Positions 32,116-42,056 of a DNA stretch of 64,000 bases are shown here, in pieces. Position 1 is the stretch's first letter. Every line of letters starts with the position of its first letter. The DNA is from Yarrowia lipolytica. Lineage: Eukaryota; Ascomycota; Dipodascomycetes; Dipodascales. The stretch lies in NCBI RefSeq assembly GCF_001761485.1, contig NC_090770.1, positions 868,001-932,000 of the forward strand, read 5' to 3'. The notes under the pieces were generated by a model. That model was not told the origin of the DNA and made no database searches. It worked only from the letters and a program-made list of their open reading frames with translations. The translations under genes were made by a program, and so were the position numbers.

Positions 32116-33003
32116 CTACAGCTCATCTCTAACAGGAGCCTCAGTCGTCCCAGAAGTATCAGTCTCATGCTCCTGTTCACTCACAAGCTCTTCGGCCAGA
32201 CCAGCAACCTCCTTGGCCAGACCCAGAAGCTCCTCGGCGTGCTCTCCCTTGACTTCCACGTGATCATCGTCCACCTTGACGGTGTAGGGTTCTTCTGGCG
32301 CAGCAGAGTCAGGATCAGCAGCTTCAGCACCTCCGGGAACACTCTCATTACCACCATCAGCCTTCTTGGCCTCCTCCTCCTTGGCCTTCTTGGTCTCTCT
32401 CTCCAATCTCCTTCGCTCGTCTTCCTCCTCTCGTTCCTTCTGGTATCGGGCGTCTGTTTCGGGGGTGCCCTTGACGTCATACTGGCCACTGAATGAGATC
32501 ACGGTCGACTTGTCGGGATTGTAGATGGTGGCGAGCACAAAGTAGCGGGACGAAGGGATCCAGTCGGGGATGCTGACCGTTCGCTTGAATCGGATATCTT
32601 TCTTGGTGGGCTTCAACGGACACCCTCGGCCAATCTTGTGCTGTTTCATTAGATCACACAAAGGATGGATGCCTCTGTGCACCTCCCGGAATCCCGAGTA
32701 GACGGACACGTTGAGATAGGCACCGTCCTGGACAAGGTGGTTGACTTTACCCACAACCTCGAACTCGACATCCTGGCCCGCAGGCAGAGGGTAAGCCGAG
32801 GCATCCAGAGCGGTGATGTTGATGGCCTGGGGCTCGGGTCGGTCGCACACAAGGAACTTGACGTTGCCGGGCACCGCGTGGCAGTTTTTGGGCACCATAT
32901 TGTCGAGACCCAGAAACTTGGCGAGAATGAACTCGATGTTGGAGTCTGCGGCCAGCGCCGAGGCTGCCAGACAGACGGCAGATGCGATGCTGAGGAGTTT
33001 CAT
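32116..33003 (-). CDS. ML-domain (NPC2/PG-PI transfer type) secretory protein ending RDEL
   Basis: A 295-residue precursor starting MKLLSIASAVCLAASALA, a signal peptide cleaved around residue 18. The frame could be read 31 codons further back, but only this ATG places the signal peptide first. Residues about 20-180 form an ML (MD-2-related lipid recognition) domain with the paired Cys expected: NCHAVPG, FLVCDRP, PLCDL and GRGCPL. Relatives such as yeast Npc2 bind sterols or phospholipids in the vacuole. A charged coil-like extension rich in Glu, Lys and Arg (about 187-225) and an acidic tail follow. The last four residues are RDEL, close to the ER-return signals HDEL/KDEL, which would hold it in the ER rather than send it to the vacuole. 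The extension and tail are unusual for the family. Confidence 0.85.
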   Translation of the reverse strand: MKLLSIASAVCLAASALAADSNIEFILAKFLGLDNMVPKNCHAVPGNVKFLVCDRPEPQAINITALDASAYPLPAGQDVEFEVVGKVNHLVQDGAYLNVSVYSGFREVHRGIHPLCDLMKQHKIGRGCPLKPTKKDIRFKRTVSIPDWIPSSRYFVLATIYNPDKSTVISFSGQYDVKGTPETDARYQKEREEEDERRRLERETKKAKEEEAKKADGGNESVPGGAEAADPDSAAPEEPYTVKVDDDHVEVKGEHAEELLGLAKEVAGLAEELVSEQEHETDTSGTTEAPVRDEL

Positions 33004-33897
33004 AATGTCGTGGGATGTCGATCGATCGTGCACCAAGGACGGTATATGTACAAGTAGCAAGCACGGTCCCCCGAGGCCTGTTCCATGGTGCGTCAATTAG
33101 GCTTTTTTTCAGACATGCTACACGTATGTAGTCTGTGCGGGGATACGGTATAAACAATGAAAAAGCATAGAGTTGGAGATGATCTGACATGGAGGAGCAG
33201 AAAGTGAATTTTTTTCCCTCCTTGTTTCTCATAGACCGACTTTACGACGTCAGGTAGAACAATGCTGTAACAGAACACGTCAGATCCCCCGTTTGGCCAA
33301 CCGCGCACTAACATAAACCCCTGTCGAGCTAGTGCTCTGAGTCAACGCGTTGTTAGTGCCAGTGCTACGCTTTGGGGTCTGCTCCACGGGTCCTTTCGCA
33401 AGACAGTCTTCCAGAAGTTGCTGAGTGGGAGCTTCGCGGCGCAACTTTTGAGACCGATTAACAACGTGCAAGAAGAACGCGTGAGCGATTAACTAAGACG
33501 TGAAGCTGAGCGCAAGCTACGAAGCTGTCGAGTGAATGGGATCCCCTTAGCATATGCACTAAGAGAACGCAGGGTGATGACGAGTTGGGGGATTAACAAG
33601 GCCCTCAAGAATCCTGTCTCCATGGATGTGAAGCTGTGACGAGCACGAAACATTGTCCATGAGCTCCGAAAGTATGGGTAGCTCCCTGGGGTGCAACCCC
33701 CTGGCTTGTGCTGATGTTTAAGCACGGCTCCACATTGCCACCCCATTCACCCACGATTGTGTTGCACACGGTCCCCCACGAAGTCCTCATGTTACTCGCC
33801 TCACTGTAACCCTGAATGCCTAGAGTGATGGACAGTCGTTTGAACAGTGACATGTCTCCTATTAACACACCAGGAATCACGTTCAATGGAACAGCTG

Positions 33898-34450
33898 ACA
33901 CCGAGTCCGAGCCGCGAGCCAGTCCGAGCCGAGATGAGCCACAACGAGCCAGGACTAGAGCCGCCGACCGACAAATCCCAATAAAAACACAATGACACGC
34001 TGAAAAGTTACCTGGGGGACAATGGCGAAACTCAACCAGCAACCAGAGCAGGAGATGATGAAGCGACTGATTTTTGTTAAGTCTTCCTAGAAAGTTAGAC
34101 CGTGAAACGACAATCGGCACGGCATAAATTAGCCGTTCAATCATAACAACTGTCAAGAGAAGGAACAGTGTCTATCTATCAGCCCTCACATCGGTCATTG
34201 TGAAATCTGAACATACCATTCAACTCACATTGATTCAAGGAATCCAACGGTATCTCTATCTTTCTCATATCTCCAGCACTTGATAATGTGAAACGATGAC
34301 ATCAGCTCAAGGTGAATCTGAGATCGGCGAGTGCGAAGAATGTCAGCACCTTGAGAGCATCGGCCAGAGCCAATAAGAGCCAAGTGCTATGCCAATAGGG
34401 CCTGAGCTGAACCAAGCCAGAGCAAATAAGAGCAGAGAGATCCAGAGCCA
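33898..34450. repeat. GAGCC-rich repeat segments, same family as at 23.7-24.2 kb
   Basis: Two segments, 33898-33965 and 34362-34450, repeat GAGCC every 8-20 bases. The second contains CCAATAAGAGCCAAGTGC, close to the GCAATAAGTGCCAAACGC found near 23904. Confidence 0.6.
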
Positions 34451-34739
34451 AAGAGAAAGATACTAAGAGCCAGAAACTCAGAAGGCGGCCGGATATTGAT
34501 CTTCATGATCCAAGATTCGCGTTCAAAAAGGATGTAGGAAGTCGCGGGGGTGTAGACAGGACCTAACCATTTAATCGATAGAAGAGAGGGTGTCAGCATT
34601 TAGCTGAACCTTTGGGGTAAATATATTATATTGGATGATCAAGTCCCACCCGAATTATTATCTGTTGTGTTTCTATAAAAATAGTTGCGTTGTGTGTGTA
34701 GATGAAGTGCCGGCACGAGTACGACACAATGGTCACAGT

Positions 34740-34980
34740 GTACTCACATTAATCCTCTTCTACTTCTTTGATTTAATAAAAAAATTAGTTCATGTATTAT
34801 TAGAAATTCAACATCAAAAATATAATTACTGAAATATATAAACTTTTGAATATCAACAATTGAAATTTCCCGATTCGGTAATATATTACTCGTTTTAAAT
34901 TGCATAAATCCTGGAAAAAATACTTTTCTACACCATAACTTCGTATATTGCAATTTAATTCAATAATATCTATATTGTGC
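34740..34980. other. AT-rich island of unknown origin
   Basis: Some 240 bases of very high AT content between ordinary GC-balanced sequence. No tRNA, rRNA or mitochondrial gene motif was recognised. Insertion of foreign or organellar DNA, or an origin-like element, are both possible; nothing decides between them. Confidence 0.5.
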
Positions 34981-35098
34981 GACTATTTCCAATGTACCAA
35001 GCAGCCCCCACTGCTGGTACCTCGAGAATAGTCAAAGTTTATGACTAGTGGCTGCCGACACCAACAGCCCCCACTGTTGGTGTTTCGACGCTAGTCAT
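34981..35098. repeat. Two tandem two-stem hairpins with a shared CCCCCA loop
   Basis: Unit 1 (34981-35033): outer stem GACTATT/AATAGTC; inner stem GTACC-A-AGCAG/CTGCTGGTAC with one bulged A; loop CCCCCA at 35005-35010. Unit 2 (35041-35098): outer stem ATGACTAG/CTAGTCAT; inner stem ACACCAACAG/CTGTTGGTGT, ten perfect pairs; loop CCCCCA at 35068-35073. Counted from the loop, inner-stem pairs 4, 9 and 10 differ between the units and both sides change together, so pairing is kept. Both units share TCGA on the 3' side between the stems. Function unknown. Confidence 0.85.
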
Positions 35099-36877
35099 GG
35101 GTTTGGTCTCATCAGGGCAGCCAGTCCCCCGTTGTGCTTGACGCGCAAATAAAAAAGTAGTGGAAAATCCACTGAGCCCACACCGCAATAATCCGACACC
35201 CCACCACACAACTGACATTGTGTTTTGTACACTGAAAAAGAGCCGTCACCGCAAAAGAGCCAACATCCCGAAAAAGAGCCAACACCGCGCAAAAAAGAGC
35301 CAACACCGCAAATAGAGCCAAAACCCAAAAAAAAAAAAAAGAGCACTGGGGGGCACCCGAGACTTACTTGCATCACTGGAAAAGAAGCGTCAGACCTTGA
35401 CCACGTGAGACTGGGGGGCGTGGTCGAAGGGTAAGAAAAGTGGCATCTCTGCGAGATTCCGGTTTCCGGAGGTCCAGCAGAATCCACCGCCTCGAGCAAT
35501 CTTCTGTAAAGGAAATTGAGACACTAGAGGGATGGGGACACCCCTTCCCAATCGAGCCTCACGACGTTTCTTCCTATTCAAAACTGCCAGAAGAAGCTGA
35601 GACGACCCTGATCCGTGGTAGACTCCAAGGAACGGAAACGAGGCTGCTCTATAGGGCCTTGGGAGGAACTTTCCACCACCCCAACGCTGCATCACCTCCT
35701 TTGCGGCCCTGGCTCTGTAACCTCCTTACAGAGTGGGTCCTCCACCGGCACTATGTGCCAAATGGAGGGGAACCAAAAGCTACCTCCCGCTGTGTTAGTA
35801 TCGCTCTAGAGTTTTCAAAGGCTTACGTGGAATCAGCACATGTCTCTTTGACTGCTCACCTGAAGTGACACAGACACAAAGAGCTAGAGATTGTGAAAAC
35901 TCACCCAAAAGCCGACCTGATGAGAATGAAGAGGATTGAGTCGATGTCCGTTTATCTAGTCGTAGAAGATGTGTCATGATAATGTCGTAGAAGTGTCGCG
36001 AATGATATGTGTAGATGATGTCGTAGAGTGAGGAGAAATGAGGAAGGAGAATAGAAGGCCACAAACATCTTCAGAATAAGGTAAGGTGAAGATGTTACAC
36101 AGACGTGGTATAATGTTGTGGCTCTCCACCTTAATTGTATGTTTTGTTAGTCGTTTTACCGTAATAGGAAGAAAACATATAAAATATATACGATGCATAT
36201 TCCTAGAATATGTTCTTTATCCTAATATTGTATGTATTGTAAGAAATACAGTATAGGTCCTGATTTGATATATATAAGGTTGAGATAATGCAAGAGAGTG
36301 CATAATCTAAATGCTGTCAATGTAGGCGATGAACAGCTGTTGGTAAATTAAATTCTCTTGATTGGAACTTATTGGATATAGTGGTCCAACATATTTCAGT
36401 CCATTTTCTCTAATCCTTTCTAATCTTTTCTCTGATTTCTCTAAAATCCTCTGATCAGAATTGTTGGTACTTTTTGGCTTGTGTGTACTTGTATTGAGCC
36501 AGTGAATGTCGTGATCTCCAAATACCAAGTCGATTTAAAGCACACGTAATTAAGTGATCAGATGAACTTCATCCGTTGACCAGTGACTCCCACAACTTCA
36601 GTACAGATCAAGTGTCATAATATGTGTTGCTCTGATGGACTTTACTGGAGTGGGCTCTCCACTTACAAGTAGGGACGGGTATCCCTTGAGATGTCAGGAA
36701 CACGAGGTCTGCTCACAATCAGTGGATATCTATACTATGCTGTTACTTATTGAAGTACTTGGACATTGCTATTCTACAAACACCTTTCTTCCTATTGCAT
36801 AGTAACATCTATCCCTGAGCGCAGGTCATAAATAAATCATTATCATTAACTAAAAACGATACCGCAAGAAAGCACCA
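35099..36877. other. Accessory-looking non-genic stretch
   Basis: 35228-35343 repeats AAAGAGCCAACACCG-like units about five times. A frame at 35440-35868 (plus) runs 142 codons but begins with GTG and matches no family I know; a piece, RRSSRIHRLEQ, hints at mobile-element ancestry without proving it. 36000-36877 is AT-rich and without a gene. Confidence 0.45.
35228..35343. repeat. AAAGAGCCAACACCG tandem repeat
   Basis: About five imperfect copies of AAAAGAGCCAACACCG lie head to tail, sharing the GAGCC word with the repeat fields at 23.7-24.2 and 33.9-34.5 kb. The field ends in a short A-run. Confidence 0.75.
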
Positions 36878-38443
36878 TTAATAAACATATCGGAAGCTCT
36901 GGGTCTGGTGAACGACAACAGGATCGTCATCATTTTCACCAAACTCGGCCACAATGTCATACTCGCCTCGGTCCAGCTTCTTGTTGATTCGCTTGAGCAA
37001 CATGGATAGTGCAATTGCACATCCAATCGCGACGAGAAGGAACACGGAGTTGGCAGCCATGGCGGGGGCATAACGAGGAGCAGCAGACTTGGGGTACAGG
37101 TATGAGTTCCAGATAGAGGTTGTGTTACTGAGACAGTTCATGAGGGCCAGCGCAACACCTCGCTTGGCTGCAGGACGAGGAATGGTGTTACTCATCCAGG
37201 TGAGGGTCACCACAAAACCCATATAGATGGAGGGAATCATGATGCACATGGCAAAGTATCTAGCTCCAGTGTTGAGAGTGGCAGCAGCAATGATAAAACT
37301 GGCAATGGTCACACAGAAGGGAAGGACAATGTGCCAGCACCGCTCACCGGTCTTATCTGCGTGCCAGGAGTTGAGAGGCACCAACACAGTGGCAATGAGG
37401 TAAGGAGGGGCAGTGAGAACAAGAGTGATGGTCTTGGAGAAGTTAAGGGTCTCAACAACAGAAGGGAAGAAGTTGGTGACACCAGCGGCGGCAACGTTGA
37501 AGAAGTTGATGCCAGCAACCAGCCACACCTTGGGGTCCTTAAGCACGAGAAGCATGTTCTTCTTCACAAACTGCCAGGCAGACTCCTCAGAGTCAATGTC
37601 GGTAGTACCAGTCTCACGCTGGAGACGCCAGATACCCAGCTCCTTCTCCTGCTGGCTCAACCAAGAAGTGGTCTGGGGGAAGTCGGGCAGAACGATGTAG
37701 GCAAAGGGAACAACCAGAACCGTGAAAGATCCCTCGATGATGAAGAGCCATCTCCAGCCGGAAATGCCTCGCATACCATCCATGTTCTCCATAATTGCAG
37801 CTCCAAGTAGACCAGAGAAGGCACCAGAGATCAGAGAACCGCAGTACAGGATCGAAGTTCGAAGAGCCAGCTCCTTTCGGGTGTACCAGGAAGACAGGAG
37901 GAAGAGACATCCAGGGAAGTAGACGGCCTCAATAAAACCCAGGAAGAATCGGCAAGCAACGAGGCCACCAAAGCTGTGAACAGTGGAAGTCAGGGCTGAG
38001 ATAGTACCCCAGATAAACATGCAGGTAGTGAGGTAAAGACCAGGCTTTCCGAGTCGAGAAACAATCATGTTAGAGGGGATCTGCATGAGAATGTAACCAA
38101 CAAACAGAATACTAACAGCTGTCTGGTACTGCACCGAATGCAAGTTGAGCTCCTTCTCAAGTCCACCCAACCGGGCAGTAGCGATATTATTTCGATCCAG
38201 GTAGTTAAGAATGTACAGAAGCATCAGCATGGGTAGCATTCGAATATCGATTCGTCGCACAAACTTCTTCTCCAGAACATCAATGTCATCTTGACTCAGA
38301 GAAGCCAGGGTAGGAGGCAAGGTAGCTGTGATTGTGGAAACGATAACCTCAGATTTCTTGGAGTTGACTGACGAGCTTGTGCTGAGTCGTCTTTCAGTGT
38401 CATCGTTGGTGTACTCCACGTGGGAGTTTTCGATCTTGGTCAT
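36878..38443 (-). CDS. MFS anion:cation symporter (Dal5/TNA1-like transporter)
   Basis: A 521-residue, 12-helix transporter of the anion:cation symporter branch of the major facilitator superfamily, which takes up allantoate, nicotinate, biotin, pantothenate or related acids with protons. Family marks: RRIDIRMLPMLMLLYILNYLDRNNIATARL at the first helix (about 58-87), the QTAVSILFVGYILMQIPSN and IVSRLGKPGLYL stretch, GFIEAVYFPG and the YTRKELALRTSILYCGS loop. The N-terminal 50 residues are hydrophilic and Ser/Thr-rich. I chose the ATG giving MTKIENSHVEY; a longer reading would add 17 residues of unlikely leader. The substrate cannot be read from sequence. It stands alone with long flanking gaps. 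Confidence 0.92.
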   Translation of the reverse strand: MTKIENSHVEYTNDDTERRLSTSSSVNSKKSEVIVSTITATLPPTLASLSQDDIDVLEKKFVRRIDIRMLPMLMLLYILNYLDRNNIATARLGGLEKELNLHSVQYQTAVSILFVGYILMQIPSNMIVSRLGKPGLYLTTCMFIWGTISALTSTVHSFGGLVACRFFLGFIEAVYFPGCLFLLSSWYTRKELALRTSILYCGSLISGAFSGLLGAAIMENMDGMRGISGWRWLFIIEGSFTVLVVPFAYIVLPDFPQTTSWLSQQEKELGIWRLQRETGTTDIDSEESAWQFVKKNMLLVLKDPKVWLVAGINFFNVAAAGVTNFFPSVVETLNFSKTITLVLTAPPYLIATVLVPLNSWHADKTGERCWHIVLPFCVTIASFIIAAATLNTGARYFAMCIMIPSIYMGFVVTLTWMSNTIPRPAAKRGVALALMNCLSNTTSIWNSYLYPKSAAPRYAPAMAANSVFLLVAIGCAIALSMLLKRINKKLDRGEYDIVAEFGENDDDPVVVHQTQSFRYVY

Positions 38444-40757
38444 GGTGAATGCGAGTGTGATAAGATGGAGTCCATGGTAGAATCGGCTGATCAAGTATTT
38501 ATACTGTTTTCATACCCCAGCTTCCGTGATACCGGAGAAAATACGGTTTCCGGTAGGGTTGCACTAGACTTGCATTGCATGGTGACAAGGGCGAAATGAG
38601 TCGGTTAAAAATGAAACATGGGGAATGAGGGGTGATATTGGTGTGTTTTGGATGATATGGAATGGTCCAGATTTGTCTTTTTAGCTGTGGCTAAGGCTTT
38701 TGTAGCCCATTAACAATCGTAGCCAACTATTTAGAAAGTATAGCTCCTTTCTCCTCTCCGCGAAAGCCGTACATCAATACAAGTCTAAAATCACATTCCC
38801 CAGTTTCTGCAAATGCATATCAGAGGGAAAAAAAAAAGCAAGGACGAAAATTGAACCTTTTTTTGACACCCCAGGCCTCTTGGGGCGACCAGGAGACGAC
38901 CATGACGTGATGTGCCATCCATCGAGGGGGAATCTTGGTCATCTTGGCCCTCTTGGCTCTACTCGGAAGCGTTTCTTGGCGTACAATAGTCGACTTTGCG
39001 CACCGACTTTGATAACCTGAATAGCGCCCCCAGTAGACACAGGAGCGAAACGCCTCCACAAACAAGAGAAAACAAGACTGCATTTGCCATACATTCAATG
39101 AGTACTACGTACCAATAGCCCATTTGCGGGGTGCATTTCCCAAAAGGGCACATAATCGAAGTTTAGACATGACACCTCCTGTACTGTACCCCACTGTTGC
39201 ACCGATTGTCCATCAATGTCGTAGACATGTGGATACCTCGAGAGTGGTCGACAAGATGATATTGTCCTGGTTTTATTTTTTCTTGTACTTTTCGGTGTAT
39301 TCGTGCTCAGACGACGGGTTTTTGTCATACTCAACCCCCGGATCAACCTCGTGCACTAAACTCAACCTTACACGTTATTCCGACACGTTCCGAAACGCCT
39401 CGGAACAACTCGGATTTCGGCTCTGCTCCGCAGTAGATGCAAATTAATCCGACCAGGAACACAAAGAGACTGGGCGAAAACCCCCAAAATCGAAAATTCG
39501 TGACACCATAGTCATAAATCGCGCTTACCCCGGACTTGTTGCGAACGTAGCCACATGTGAGCCACACTTCAGCCCCGCAATATTGCCTTTGAGCCTTCTT
39601 TTTTTTTTAATTTTTTGTTGTTCCTTCGGGGGAAAAAAACAAACCAACAACTTTAAGCTACATGTATTGTACAAGGCACGCGCCTCTCGGGGCCGGAATA
39701 CCGGATGTGCACTGGTGGATTAAGCGAAGTTTCATGAGCTGGTAGATTTGTTGTAGTAGAAGGGCTTCTCTGGGCTTTTCTGGTGAAATCGAAAGGCCTG
39801 TTTAGGACCACCAATGAGTTTCCAGCTACAGTACTTGTACGAGTCCAGTATTGTACATTCGGTGTTGACTTATGTCACATGAAAATCGCGAGAGGGCGAA
39901 CCTACGCGAACCAGAAAAAGAATTTTCCCTGTCAAAAGAAATGCATCGTCCTCATGCAAGGACTTGTATCATCCGACTGTCTCGCCCTTGTCTTTGTTTG
40001 GTTTCACTCTGAATCAAAATGTAGATGATTAGCATCCCCATTAAGGACCCTGAAAAGTTTGTGCCTGAGATGGCTGTTGATTCAAGACTACCATCCTGGT
40101 TGATACGTAACCAGACAACGGCAGTTACGGCGATCTCTTGGACCCACCGTTGATACCAAGAGGTGTTCCTCACACGACTCTTCTTGAACTGTCATCTGTC
40201 AGCTGTCAAATCTGTTGGGAAAGCTTGACGATGGATCCATCCAACGGTCTCGAAGCGCGGCTAATGTGGGTCTGACATTACCTGAGGTGGACCTATTGTA
40301 GAGGCAGCATCTGCACTTGATTGCTCGTATGATAGTTGATTCGAGAATGTGGTCCAGATGTCACCGATGAGTCCACAGACAGGGCCAAGGAATGAGATAC
40401 GACAGACGCTGTAGCCAAGACACTAATTGTCAGAGTTCAAAAACACCCATGTCTATCATCATGCGAACACGATTTCATCTACTTGTAGTTGCACTCATCG
40501 GGCTCCGACATAGAGATTGTACGCTGATCATGCTGTTCTGGAAATACGACAGGATAAGAGTCTTGTTCATCAACTGTGCAAGTAGAGAAGAGAAGGACGT
40601 GGGGCCCTACAGATTGAATAACTGCTGCTATACACTGAATATGATATGTTTTTGGTTCCCCTCTAGCTTATTGATAGTACAGCCCACGACCTGTATTCTC
40701 GAATAAATAATATTACTGAACAATAAATAATTCAGGCAAAAGCCAGCTTTTGTTTCC
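38444..40757. other. Gene-free stretch
   Basis: About 2.3 kb with only short frames and no family resemblance. Short A and T runs and GTAC palindromes occur; nothing else was noticed. Confidence 0.5.
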
Positions 40758-42056
40758 TTACCCAGCCAACCGCCTCACCAACTCGACCCGCTCCTTCTGA
40801 AGCTCAATCAGCTGTCGCCGCTGCTCATGCGCCTGTTGAGCCCGCTCCTTCTCCCATGCTAGACTCCGTTCCATGGTGTTGCGAAGTCCCTCAGTTTCGT
40901 TGACCAAACGCTTGAGTAAATCGTGACTTACGTTTCCCTGACTCACCTGGCCAACAGCATCAATCAACCCTTGAACACTTTGCACGTTGCTCAATCCCAG
41001 ACCAATGGGATTCAGCTCCTGGGCGAGATCAGCCTGCAGATCTGTATCGATATCGTCCGAAAGTAAGGCGGAAAAGTCTGGGTTGGGTGTACTGGCAGTG
41101 TTGGGGCTAGGACGGCCGCTACTGCTGGGCCCCGAGACATACCCTTGTCCAGGAGTCCCAGGAGGCATACTTGGCCCTCCTCCCTGACCCATACCCTGGC
41201 CTTGAACCGGCGAACCTTGTTGAACCATGCCCTGCCCTTGCCCAGGTCCACCAGGAGTACCTGGACCCATACTCTGTCTTTGACTGTGTCCCTGACCGTG
41301 TCCCTGACCAGCTTGTCCCAACCCCTGGCCCATGCTCTGAACCATCCCTGCCATACCACTGGAAGATGCCTGAGGCTGCTGTTGCTGCCGATGCTGCTGT
41401 TGTTGATGCTGCCGCTGCCGACCCACCCCTCCAGGCTCCTCGCTCCTCCACTCGTCCAGGTGGATCACGTGACCCTTGTATTGCAGCCGTTTGTCCTTTG
41501 ATTTTGTTTTTCCCGCGTTGGGTCTCCGGGGGTCGTTCAGGTTCGTTCCTAGGGATGAGTCCATCGGCCCACTCTGAGGAGACACAGACATGGTATGTTC
41601 CCCTCCGGGAATAGGTGTAGAGGGACTCTGCTGCTGTTGTTGTTGTGTGGGTGGATGCATCTGGATCGGCCTGTCGAATACCGTGTCGCCCTTGTATAGC
41701 AGCCGTTCGTCCTTGACACGGGCCTGCTTACTCTTTCCTATCGCCTCTCGGACCACTTGCAGGTCGCTGACAAACTGTTGAGAGTATTCCGAGTCATTTT
41801 TGGGCGGCGGTTCGTCGAGAATTTCACGGAGCTTGCGGGCCAGCGCCTGGCGTCCAATGTCGTAGCCATTTTCCTCCAGCTGGGCCGCCACCTTGGCGTG
41901 GAAGAACCGTTTGTCGCGTTCCAACAGCTCAATGTTGGCCCTTGAGATTTTGAGAATGAGCTCCTTGAGGTCTTTGGAATAAAAGACGCGTTTTTTCCGT
42001 CGAATTGGACTCACGAAATGGTCCACTTTGAACACCATTGACCCTGAGGAGTCCAT
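40758..42056 (-). CDS. Q/G-rich protein with repeated YKG motif and C-terminal coil, function unknown
   Basis: A 432-residue protein not recognised as a known family. The ATG at 42056 (MDSSGSMVFKVDHFV) is chosen because the frame further upstream begins with TTG. Residues about 10-100 are basic and helical (RRKKRVFYSKDLKELI, ARKLREILDEPPP) and may form a small DNA- or protein-binding domain. Two related short motifs, DERLLYKGDTVF (about 116) and DKRLQYKGHVIHLDEW (about 188), look like an internal repeat. The middle (about 210-330) is low complexity: Gln runs, then Gly/Gln/Pro-rich sequence with many GQG tripeptides. The end is a charged coiled coil (about 380-432). This layout suits a transcription or chromatin factor, but that is only a guess from composition. 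Confidence 0.8.
   Translation of the reverse strand: MDSSGSMVFKVDHFVSPIRRKKRVFYSKDLKELILKISRANIELLERDKRFFHAKVAAQLEENGYDIGRQALARKLREILDEPPPKNDSEYSQQFVSDLQVVREAIGKSKQARVKDERLLYKGDTVFDRPIQMHPPTQQQQQQSPSTPIPGGEHTMSVSPQSGPMDSSLGTNLNDPRRPNAGKTKSKDKRLQYKGHVIHLDEWRSEEPGGVGRQRQHQQQQHRQQQQPQASSSGMAGMVQSMGQGLGQAGQGHGQGHSQRQSMGPGTPGGPGQGQGMVQQGSPVQGQGMGQGGGPSMPPGTPGQGYVSGPSSSGRPSPNTASTPNPDFSALLSDDIDTDLQADLAQELNPIGLGLSNVQSVQGLIDAVGQVSQGNVSHDLLKRLVNETEGLRNTMERSLAWEKERAQQAHEQRRQLIELQKERVELVRRLAG

Larger units (their letters stand above)
33004..34980. other. Gene-free stretch with GAGCC repeats and an AT-rich island
   Basis: About 2 kb without a supported gene. GAGCC-rich segments lie at 33898-33965 and 34362-34450. 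From about 34600 to 34980 the composition turns very AT-rich, unlike the rest of the window. A 13-base match to one loxP arm (34935-34947) occurs inside the AT-rich part, with no second arm. Confidence 0.5.

Noticed and set aside
34935-34947. ATAACTTCGTATA, identical to one loxP arm
   Set aside because: The expected 8-base spacer is different and the second arm is missing; it lies in AT-rich DNA where such a match is less surprising. No marker-gene remains lie nearby.
34740-34980. Nuclear insertion of mitochondrial DNA
   Set aside because: AT content fits but no mitochondrial gene, tRNA or intron motif was recognised; left as an island of unknown origin.
35440-35868. 142-codon frame on the plus strand
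   Set aside because: Begins with GTG, no ATG, no recognised domain; lies in an accessory, repeat-bearing stretch. Not annotated as a gene.
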